Shown: positions 1 to 12,100 of the stretch, piece by piece
Position numbering within the stretch: position 1 is the stretch's first letter
Layout: each line of letters begins with the position of its first letter
From: Ophiura sarsii
Lineage: Eukaryota; Echinodermata; Ophiuroidea; Amphilepidida; Ophiuridae
Assembly: GCA_035610835.1 (NCBI GenBank)
Contig: CM069444.1
Location: 3,726,875 to 3,790,874, forward strand
Length of the DNA: 64,000 nucleotides
Direction: 5' to 3'
Program-made: the position numbers and the translations under genes
The notes under the pieces: generated by a model
The model's input: only the letters and a program-made list of their open reading frames with translations
What the model was told of the DNA's origin: nothing
Databases searched by the model: none

Positions 1-58
1 AAGTCTGCTGATTCACCGGTAGCAGCAAATTATACAGCGCTTTCAGAAACCACATTAC

Positions 59-189
59 CTTGCCATTTGGACAGAAACACCCTTCAACAGGTATATCGAC
101 ACATCCATCATCAAGTGCTAGTTCAGCGCATGTCAACCCGCAAGTAGGACCATCCTGCATGTAAACCTTGCCTTCCTCGCAAGCCATTG
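59..189 (-). CDS. Gene A exon 14: TIL domain 2
   Basis: Acceptor GTATTAACAG, donor GGCAAG|GTAATG, phases 1 to 0. It encodes MACEEG, PTCGLTC, DGC and VEGCFCPNGK, a TIL domain following C8-2. The gene continues to the left of the window. Bases 1-58 are intron. Confidence 0.87.
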
Positions 190-3100
190 CTGTTAATACA
201 AAACAATAACACGTTATTTGTAAAAATACATGTGATTATTACGCGTGTGTTTGGGTCTCACACGCGAGAGTCAAGTTAGCCTTAAGGAAGCTAATGTCTC
301 CGTAATAACTGAACCTAATTAAATGCGATTTTCTCCCGATTATAGGCAACAAATTTGACTTAATTTTGCTCTATCACGACACTTATTTAGGAAGTTACGA
401 TCACCTAAAGGTGCGTTGTAAATATTTTGTGACACCCGATGTACATGCGTCAATGCAAGAGGACGCGACACAATGTATACTCACGGAAGAAATCCTCCGT
501 TCTCCATGTAATAAACTGGTCAAGGAGAACACACTCGTGGCTGTAGGCTGCCATTGCTTTCTGCTCGCATCCTGTTTCCTCTTGCCCGCAGNNNNNNNNN
601 NNNNNNNNNNNNNNNNNNNNNNNNNNNNNNNNNNNNNNNNNNNNNNNNNNNNNNNNNNNNNNNNNNNNNNNNNNNNNNNNNNNNNNNNNNNCTGCGTTAT
701 TTCCCTGATCCGGATACTGCGATCATCCGAGGAATATGGAAGTGTAATATCTCTCCCCATCTGATTTCACACTACGAACATCACCTGAACGCATTCTGTA
801 ATGAACGACATCCGGGAAAATTAAATACATTTCAACCACAGGGTGTTAGTACTGTTACTAATAATTATCAGTATACAGGGTGAGTCAAAAAGAAGTTGTA
901 CGGATTTGAATATTTTGTCCTGAGACAGAAAAAGAAAATTGACTATAAACTCAAGCGATATTTTGACGAGAATATTCGTCCGATCATCTGAAAAAAACAA
1001 TGACTGAAATCGACCCATTCCTATCCAGAGTTATAGCTATTTTACTAAAATAACCCATTTTATTAGCTGTCCACCGATACGTAAAACAGAACAAAGTAAA
1101 GAAATTTTTTAAAACGCATCATTATCATTCCAGAAAGTAATTGTTTTATTCCTCATAATGCAAAATCATAGAATCCGTCAAAAAGAGAAGGTTAAAGTCT
1201 TATTGTAGTCACTGATTATTTATTTTAGGCACACCATTACCACCTGTGTTCAGGGGCGGACTGGCCACTGTGGCGTTGTGGCGATCGCCACATAGGCCGC
1301 TTGTTTTGTGCCTCTCAGGGCCGGTTACTCAAATTTTGTGAACGTGCGAAAATTTGTTACTGTGCGAAATTTTGTGACCGTGCGAAATTTTGTTACTGTG
1401 CGAAATTTTGTGACCGTGCGAAATTTTGTGACCATGCCCCCCCCCCCCCCCCCCCCACCCCCCCCACTTACGTGAAATTCACGAGGTGACTGACTGGGAA
1501 AAAATTGGGGGCAACCTTTTACGAAAATTTACTACCGGGACGACATACTTCTGCCTGACATGGTCAAAAAGGGCCGCTTTAATAATTTTGCCACGGCCGC
1601 TTTCAGGTCCCAGTCCGCCCCTGCCTGTGTTTGAAACTCCCGGGCTTTAATCTTATTTGAATATGAATGACCGTGTGTACATTATGCTGCCCACTTAGAG
1701 TGGGTAGATATCAAGAGAATTAAGCGTTCCATGGACAGCTAAAAATGGGGTTCTTTTTAAAAATTAAAACAGGCATAGCTCCTGATATAATTGATCGATT
1801 CCAATTATTTCTTTTGTCATATGAGCGGAATAAGTTGCTCTTTGCTTTGAATACGTGTCTCATTGGTTTGTCAAATATGTTTGGTCTATTTTTAAACACA
1901 TATTCATTCCCGTACAACTTCTTTTTGACTATCCCTGTATAGAACAATGCATTCATTGTTGCAGGATGCTTCCCGGAAATACGATGCAACACACTTTATT
2001 CATATAATTATGCTGAATGCCAGCTTTGTGTCACTCATACGGTGGGGTAGGGATTTAAATTAATGTTAATAAGCTGTAAAATTGGAAGTATTTGTGATAT
2101 TTAAACCAACTGATTAGACATTACATTATCAATAGATTCATCAATAATTGTGACGCATTTTAATGTAAATTGATCTGCGATACATTTCCGTTCACTGCGG
2201 CAGAAGTAAACAGCAAATTACGCTTAGTTGTAACGATCCCTTGATTATCCATACGGATAACTTACTCATAAATTGGTCCATCGTTAAACTGGAAACTGAC
2301 AACAATCACACACTGTCCATTATAAAAGCCGCAGCAGTTACTTTTATCAAGCCATATGGTGAACGACGGGCCTTCCTCTTCGTCGTTTGGGAAGCTCTCT
2401 GCCAGTACGTATTCAGAGTCACCAGGAAACATAAACCATGTGTTGTCAAAAGTTCTGAAGTGCATGCCAGGAAGAAAGGCGAATGTTGCTGAACACTCGT
2501 TCTTAGAACAGTCCCACGCGCCTTCGGTACATTCGCTGTAAATGGAGGAAATTGTGAAACATGTATGTCAGTAATTTACCTTCTAATTAACTTTTCTGGA
2601 TTCATTTGTTCGTGATAAATCTGAAAATGAAGCCTACCCATACAGCCATTAACCATGTTAACATGATTAATCATGTTAATGGCATAGCTTCAAAGGATAC
2701 ACTGTTTTACTAGTTGTATTGGTCTAATGTGTGTCAATGAAATTAGGTTGTAGTTTCTCGTAATCTTGCTGGGGAATCTTTTAATATCAATTTTCGATTA
2801 GAGCTATTTCACACTGACCTTAAACTATTGTCATAATATATGTCCCACGAATATCGAATGCATTGTTGAGAATTATTAAGGATACACTAAACAACGAGCA
2901 CATATGGCTTTTAAAAGAGACTAGTCGTATTCTCGTACTAAATACGGTTTTAGCTCTACAACTAAACTCGTGTCTAAATTAAACGACAGTTTATCTCATA
3001 AACGACATGTTTAACAAAACTCCGCAAATCTTGTCCCCCGAGGGGACCGTGCGTTCATTGTATACAGGTATTAAACGTATTGTGGCCCAACTCGGTTACA

Positions 3101-6100
3101 ATTATATATCGACCGAATTCCTCAAACGCTCGCACTTGTATTTTTAACACTTTCCACGCGGCTATTATTTCTACCATACACAAAACAGATTTTTCAGAAA
3201 CCTTTCACAATTTCCAAAGTCTATCTCAATGATTACTGACCCAATACTAGGCATGTTTGTACTTATTTCAATGCATTTCTCATGGTGATTCCAAATATGG
3301 TAATGAAATTCAATAATGTTGACATTTTTGAAACATTTTGTGAAATTTTGGAATGTCGTCTGCAGCTGCCTGCCGCGTGGTAAGTGTTAAGACTACACGA
3401 TCTGCACGTCAGCTTGCACCGGACACGGTTCAGTAAACATTCAAGGCATACAGTTGGTGTATGAGTTTAGTCAAACGCGCGTGAAACTACCCCAATATCG
3501 ATGTTTAAAGTTAGACACTTGTCAGTGAGTTGGACGCGAGTTTAATTTTAAAATGTTTGAAATTGCGTTTAGTTAAACGATGTGTTCAAATTAAAACACG
3601 TACGAGAATACGGCCCAAAACTTTTATACGATTAGTGACACTTTAAAATAGTTGCATTTGTCTCAGTTGAATTCATTGGTATCTACCTGCCGATTGGTTG
3701 AAGCTCAGGACGTGTCAAATATTGTGCCAATCAGAGACATTGTTTGATAATAGTTAAGTCAAATCACTTACCATTCGTTACAGTCTCTGTTGATGATATC
3801 CCCGGCCTGGCGGATTACACCCCCATGCTTACAAGGGCATTCGTCGACTGGTACACATTTATCAATAGATGCGTCGAACACAGAATCTGTTGTACGTAAA
3901 CAAATTCGTATCTTTAATGACACTTCACATTGTGACTATTAGAAACGCTTTATTTGCGACTACAGGCATCTATATAAGACAGCTACCAGTACAATAATTG
4001 CTTAGGACTTTTCATATTTTCCTATAGTCTATAGTCTATTTCACTTTCACGAGACAGTGACGTCACTGAGTAATGCAATGATCGCAGTGAATAAACTGGC
4101 GTACCATCCAAAGGCGCTGGCGTATACACATACGCGTAGAAAGACGGACAATACATCGCGTGCGTAAATGCTGCGCTGCTCTTATAAAGTTACGTCACTG
4201 TCCGAGTAATGAATACATTCTTATAACTACCATGACTACGGTAGAAATCACTTCTTATCCACCAGTATAGTATATTAATAACACTTGAAAGTTGATTTTG
4301 CATACGATTTGCGCACGGATCGTTATAGATAACACATAATATATAGTATATAAATACAACGAATTTATTCTTACAATGATGCGTATCTTTAATAGGTATT
4401 TTAATTATAGTTATACTTATTTAAACGGCCGTTCGCAAGAAAACGTAAATATTTCTGGACGGAGGAAATTCAAAGCTGTACTGATAATACAGGTGAAGGC
4501 CAACTTCTCGCTCTCTTGACGTAGCGTATGCCCTAAATTGGATTTTTTTGTGCGGCTTTTAATTTCCTCCCACCAGGGATCCAAGTATGTATTACAACGG
4601 AACGGCCGTTTAGACAAACTTATCAGTAAGTTTTTTTATCCACGGATAAAGACTTTTATATTCATTAATCCGATATATTTACGCGCAAAAACAGTATGGA
4701 AGGTGACAATCGTGGCAGCTTGATTCGTCGTAAAGAAAGATAACGGAAATAGGATAAATGTGAATTATTCAGTATAATGTCGTTTTAATGCCACACAAAT
4801 ATTGACAAAGGAATAGCACTTCCTTTCATAAAGTGTCCTGTCAGACAAACAACCATGTAACTTTATGTGTAAATTATGTGTAATTTATGTGTAACTTTAT
4901 GTGTACATTAGGAGATGGAAACACATTTAATCTGGCTTGTTATCACGTGCTATACAACACGACAAGGGGATAGAGACAATTACATGGAAATGTGTTGAAC
5001 ATTTAGCCTGAATCCGATATCGTGTACCTACCTTCGGGGGCAGAAACACCCGTCAATACAGTAAATATATTGAACATTTAGCCTGAATCCAATATCGTGT
5101 ACCTACCTTCGGGGCAGAAACACCCGTCAATACAGTATAATATGTTGAACATTTAGCCTGAATCCAATATCGTGTACCTACCTTCCGGGCAGAAACACCC
5201 ATCAATACAGTAAATATGTTGAGCATTTAGCCTGAATCCAATATCGTGTAACTACCTTCGGGGCAGAAACACCCGTCAATACAGTAAATATGTTGGACAT
5301 TTAGCCTGAATCCAATATCGTGTACCTACCTTCGGGGCAGAAACACCCGTCAATACAGTAAATATGTTGGACATTTAGCCTGAATCCAATATCGTGTACC
5401 TACCTTCCGGGCAGAAACACCCGTCAATACAGTAAATATGTTGGACATTTAGCCTGAATCCAATATCGTGTACATACCTTCCGGGCAGAAACACCCGTCA
5501 ATACAGTAAATATGTTGGACATTTAGCCTGAATCCAATATCGTGTACCTACCTTCGGGGCAGAAACACCCGTCAATACAGTAAATATGTTGGACATTTAG
5601 CCTGAATCCAATATCGTGTACCTACCTTCCGGGCAGAAACACCCGTCAATACAGTAAATATGTTGGACATTTAGCCTGAATCCAATATCGTGTACCTACC
5701 TTCGGGGCAGAAACACCCGTCAATACAGTAATCCTTACACTCTGGTTCAAATTTAGCGTTTTCGCATGTTTTTGGACATGGTGAACCACACTCTGTATAC
5801 TTCATGTTTTTCTCACAAACAACCCCTGTAATGGAAAAAAAGTTTGAATGATTATATTTAATACCTTTAATAAGAATCCGCAACCTTTTGAAATGACCAT
5901 TGAATTGAATTCAAAATTGTCAACCTCCACCCAGTCATTTTTATTTTCTCGGTGAACTAAAAGGTCGTTAAATTACACCAATCGCAGCAAAACGACAGCT
6001 CATGTATTCTACCTTCCTGCGGATACGAAGACCATTCAGAAGATGGTGAAACCCGAAAGACAATGCTTGATTATAATTAAAATGTTGCACGATTAAATTA

Positions 6101-9100
6101 AAGGAGGAGTGAATTGTGATCTTTAGAAATTAGCTGGGAAGCATAGGGCAATTTCTATGGGTTTTAAGTCCCGGTCTGCTGGCAAGGACAGAAAAACCAC
6201 GTGTGCTCCCCCATTTTAATTGGCAATATATTTTTCTTCTGAAAAGTAATGTATGAGTAAAATAGTCATCAAGTCTATACTGACATTAACCTTAATATGA
6301 GAACTAAGATTAAATGGTAACACGTTTTTCTTTTCACGACTGAACATTTGAGACCTGTCACCACGAAATGAGAGTTAAGTCGGACAATTTAATTTTGCGG
6401 TTTGTCCAGATTCAGAATACTCAAGAATTATGCAACATGTCATAATTGCTCAATGTTTTCCCGATCAAAAATTGAATTTAAGTTGCAAAATGCCTTTGTT
6501 TTCTATTGATTTTTGGCATGTTCATTGGACCATATCTCCTAATGCATACTGGCGACTTAACGCTCATTTTGTGAACACCACACTATCCTATCCTACTTAC
6601 TGCATTCGCCGATGTCATGCCTCCATTCAAAGATGACTCCCTTTGCTGAGCATGCGCGCGAGTATTGCGCAAATGATTGACAAACGCTGCCGTCTTGACC
6701 AACCTGTGACTTGTGAATCAAAAGTGAATTTACACACGCTATGAAATAGGGGTCATAGTCAATTACAGCATGGCATTCTTGAAATGGTCCATTCTTCAGC
6801 TGGCCGCATGCTCTTTCAATTTTTTCCAATATCTCAACTTGTTTTCCTTTTCCAGACTGAAAGAGGTTCGTGAAAGGCATGACAGTTCCAATGACAGCGT
6901 CGTAAGGTTTACATCTTTCAAGCGCCATATCATTTGCATAATCCGATATGCTCTGGTCCTGTGGCCGGTCATTTGCATTGCAGAGTCCAGACTTTTCGCC
7001 ATTGTTATAATAGAAAGCCGCTATGGTAACATAAACACTGCTGATTCGGTCGAATTTCACAGTTAATCCTATAAAAAAGAAAGTAAAGATTTTTAATCAA
7101 ACAGCAACATCATCATCTTCGTTGTTTTCCACGTTATCACCATCATCGTCATCGTCACCATTGTCGTCGTCATAATCTATATCATGTACATTTCGGTAAC
7201 TGAACAAACTACACTACTCAACCCAAATCACATTATCACATGTGCCTGTCATCAGTCTATCACTGCAAAAACTGCAGAACGTGTTCAAATGTAACAGATA
7301 TAGAACATGTTCTGAACATGTTCTGATGTGTTCTGAACACGTTCAGAACATATCCAGAACACGTTCAGAACATGTTCTAAATCTGTTACATTTTGAACAT
7401 GTTCTGGAACACCTGGAGAACACACCGTGAACATGTTCTAAACGCGTCATGTGTTCTGCACTTTTTGCAGTGCTAGGCCTACTGTTCCCATTGGCATTAT
7501 TGCAATGAAGGGCTTAAAAACTTGCTGCAAGTAGTACAATTGAAGTGTCTTCAACTCTCTACATTTTCTTAAAGACCCTTTATTTTTTGAATAACACATA
7601 ATGCACACGTTTTAATTGGGATTCATCTTCTTCTTCAAGTCATGTCTATCTGTACGTAATATATATAGGCTAGATAATGTGATAACAATCAGATGACCTG
7701 ATTGTTTCTTACTGATTTTTGATGTAATTTGATGTTATTTGTGATTTTAATGTTATGGTAATAAATGATGAATGAATGAATGATGAATGAATGACCTGCA
7801 GCTGTTAAGGGAACACATCAAAACTCGACCACCCGGCAACCGCCGGTTCCGTGGGGTTCCGTGTTGCAGCCGGTTTCTATTGTTCTAAACAATGATATGC
7901 GGTCCAACCGGGCGGAACCGGCGGTTGCCGCGCGGTCGAGTTTTGATGTGCTCCCTAAATACTTATGTGCAATTGAACCGTTTGTTTTTGGGGAAAGCCC
8001 TGTTGACACTGTAGTTGTACTAATCATGCTGCATAATAACTCTTTTTTCTTTCAATTGCTAATTTCCCATAGGGGAAGGACACTCACCATCAAGCCCAGT
8101 CAAAACCGTGTACAATCCCATATTTCTAACTGTGACGTCATCTTCATATGGTATTCCAACGAATTCGTCGTTGACCTGGACGTCGCCATTTGAAGACAAC
8201 TTGACAACTGTGTCATCAAATCTGTAAGGAATTAAAAGGTGGGGGAAAAGGTGGACTTAAACGAAGGCTGGGCTTATCGTATGTATAACACAATACGAAG
8301 CAACCTAGTAGTTACTTTCCATAGCAGCTTACCGGACGGGGGTGGGGGTGAATGTGAGACCTTATATCATTCTTTTTTCTTCTTTCCCCCTCTTAAATCA
8401 ATGTATTATATCCTTTTTGATCCATCCACCCCTTTTAGCTTACATACGGTACTTGATTCCGGCTACCCTAATAAGACATTGAACTTACCCTATGTACACT
8501 GCCGATTTACAACCGTCACCCTTGATGCATGAGTCCGCGGTGTCTACCTCGACGGAAAACTTGTCCTGAACGGTCACAAGGTTGTAGCGACATCGACCCG
8601 AGAAAGCGAAATTCTCACCGGAAAAGGTTGAGTAGGTACCGCCTCCCCATGCTTTGCAGGTCAAGAAATTCGGTGCTGTTAAGACAAAAAATGGGAAGTA
8701 ATATGAAATAACTTTATGCCTAGACATTATATATATCTAAGTGTTTCTAGTTGAAACTGTCCTTTTACAAGTTAAGGCTTTTAACAAAATTCTTACGAAT
8801 GATGTTATTTATTATTATCATGAGTGTGATTTAACATACCTTTGGTAAAGCCAACACGAGGTGCATTCTTGGTGTCCTGATCGACGAGAACTGTAAGATT
8901 AAAAGCATTACACTACTATCAATATCGACAAAATCAGAATATAAGCTTCCTGTTTGAGAGCCCATACTCCACCACGCTCGACCACTGAGCTGTAGCGACA
9001 TTAGATCCGACATATGGGTTCTTTTTTGGAAACATAACTATTTGAATAAAATCTATAAAAATGGTTGAACAATTTAAACTTTATAGCACGATCTCAGTAA

Positions 9101-12100
9101 TATTGCCTCCTGAAGACCTTAAAACACGCACAATTTTGTGTCCGCAACGCTATACATAATTATATTTATCAATCACAATTCAGAAGTATAGTCTTCATGA
9201 AATGGAGTTGTTACTCTGAGTTTCATGCCAATCAGGCAATCGTCAGACGACAAACAGGTGCTAATTAGGTTGAATCGCAAACCCCATGCAATGTATAAAT
9301 ACACAATCCATAGTGTTACTCAAACAAATTTCCAGAAAGAGCCTAAATATGCTACTCACTGTGATCAATTACGTTTCACCACCGCACAGTAGCTTCATCA
9401 GACTGGCAACCGATTCGATTGTCTCTGTCTCAGTTCAATTTCCTTGAGTATTTTACGACTGGTAGTATTATTAATCGTGTGCCTCAGTGTAAAAGTGTGG
9501 AGTTATTAAAGGTAGATGTTCCGATTGCTGGCCCAATTTTCAACTTGATGTTTTCTATTTTACATGAAAGGTCATCCTAAAAATTGGCACATTCCAAAGT
9601 TTGAGTTACATAACTCCAATGGTTCTATTTTTAGAAGCACAAGGTCACAAATATTTTCCCATTGAGTCCTACACAAACTGGTTGGTGGTTAACAACCTTT
9701 GGCAGTAATTCACCACATTTTCACCGATAATTTCTTAATGGAACATTTCTGGCCCCTAAGATTTTACAGACATAATGAGAAAAATATGGGGATTCTTCTG
9801 ATATGTGAAGAAAAAAATCATAGCCCCAGAAAAGTGATCGGAACATACACCTTTAATACTCTGAAGATAAGCGTATTAAAGTAGGTGTCCCGCAAGCATA
9901 AAAGTGTGCATTATATGTTAGAAAAAGAACTATCGAGCTCAACTTTTGTAATTATATATATTAAACAAAACACCATACTTATGACAAAAACAAATAAAAA
10001 CCGCAATCTCTCAACATGCACTTTTTAAAATTCGCGGCGATCGAAAGTCCCAGTGTCGATGATGTCATAGTTATACAATGCACATGCGCAAATTTTAGCA
10101 CAGATACTCATGACGTCATCGACACCGGGACTTTCGATCGCCGCGAATTTTAAAAATTGCATGTTTAGTGATGGCAGTTTTTATTCTTTTTTGTGACTAG
10201 TATGGTGTTTTGCTGTATATAATTACGTAATTTCGGCTCGATAATTATTTTTCTAACAAATGATGCTCAATGTTGTGCTTGCGGGACACTTCCTTTAATG
10301 TAAAAAACCCGAACAGACGTTTAGCTTACCAATATCTTTTGAAGCTGTCTCGCAACGGCCACCGCTGAACCCAATCTCACATTCACAGTACGATGGTTTG
10401 GTGCATGTACCTTGGCCTGCGACGCAGCCACCGGGACAATGGGCTATCACATATTAAGCATCAATAATTATATTGTCAACATCTCAAAAAAACATCAAAC
10501 ATAAAAAATGACAAACTGACAAAGATATAGATGAGGTGACCTATGATGTCATGTATTTACAAATGGGACACCCTCTGTTGTTTCCCTCCAGGCAGAATAT
10601 ACAGAAAAGTTAATGAAGACAACATGAAATTTCTTTCTAATGAATTGTAAAACTCATTTAGTTTTAGTTTTTTGTGTGAAATGCGATAGCTTAGGCCAAC
10701 AAAAAAAAGTTGTTTGTTTGTCCACGTCCGACCGACCGTGTACCTAGGTGCCGACCGTATTACTTTTTATTTTCAATAATTTTTTTAAAACAAATTTTTG
10801 AGCAATTTGCATGGCCAAACGGACCGTTTTATTCCTTATTTCGTATGATATCGTCAATCTGGTATTTGCAACACCATCCCCAATTCGCAATCCCGTGTAA
10901 CATGATGTTTACTGCATGAACTTGGCACCCGCGGCCCGCGGGGACTATTAAAAGGACTAAGGGCGCACAGCACTAAATCACTCCTCGTTTTGTGTAATGG
11001 TAGTAAGTTCCAGCAAAAACAAAAACCGAGGTTGTGATAAATGGGGTCCTTTGGGAATAAGTTTGACGTGAGGGTAGCATTTTATAATTAAAATGAAAGA
11101 TAATCTCTTGTTCTTTGCTCAGGATATTGCAAAATAAAGATTTTCGATTGTACCGACAATTTATCACGTGGATGAACACACATGCTCGGAGGCGGTCAGA
11201 AGGCGAGAGTCCGGGCTGAAAATAGGGGTGGCGCTCTTTAAAGGATCATATCGTAAAATCTAATTGGAATGGGTATCTGTTCTTGACGATTTTATGAAAT
11301 TTTAATACTTCTTTGTTAGAATGAAGCATTCGAGACATTCCAAAAAGAGTTACTAAGGACCCAAAATCGCGACTTGTTTAGCTCTATTTTACACGTAATC
11401 CAATGGGCGGTATATCTAGTGCTGTGCCCCTTGTAAATGAAAATCAGTGATCGCACGTGCAAGTGATGTCATTTTTATACTAAAAACGCAGTGTGAGAAA
11501 ATATGAAAAATCTAGTTACGGTTAATATTTGTTCCCAAAATGTTGCTCAACGGCATGAATATTAATTTCAACATAGTATATAACAATTTTTGGGGCAGTT
11601 AGTACGGGGAAATAGGTTTAGCAATACTTTCACGTATATATTTCTAGCAAAACTTCAACACAACGTTATTTCACATTGTGTAACATTCAGTCACAATGGC
11701 GGCGTTCTACGGTATCTGCGCGCAATGCAAACTCAGTACAAAAATAATATTTGATCGAGTTTGTAGTGTTGCAACCAATGCGACAGTATTGGAACTTTAA
11801 ATTGACAATCTGCCCCAGCAGGAGAAAGAGATCAAAATCAGCAGTATGAAGAGTAAAGCAACTAAAATGTCGCAAACTTATGAAAAGTGAGGTGTTTTGG
11901 TGTGTGTTTGGACTTTAATTCACAGTATACATGCCTAATTTATATTCCCAAATACAATATCCGTATTACAAAATATTAAAAAATCAAAAAAAATCCGACC
12001 TACCGACCCTACCTTTTGAGGACCCTCTATGGACAAACAAACACCTTTTTTTTTTTTGTTGGCCTTATAGCATTCCTAAGCAAGTTTAAAGACAGTTTTG

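Noticed and set aside
1301..1489. Cys-rich ORF (repeated CYCAKFCDRAKF-type units)
   Set aside because: It is the frame of an 18-19 bp tandem repeat inside a hAT MITE, ending in poly-Pro from a C-run.
2658..2679. 22-bp perfect AT-rich palindrome TTAACATGATTAATCATGTTAA
   Set aside because: Isolated, with no partner or context; chance or a small hairpin is sufficient explanation.
5041..5733. CRISPR-like array
   Set aside because: The units are contiguous 74-bp tandem copies without unique spacers, in an animal intron.
7303..7323. Steroid-receptor response element (AGAACATGTTCT)
   Set aside because: The canonical element needs a 3-bp spacer between half-sites, which is absent; the p53-type reading fits better.
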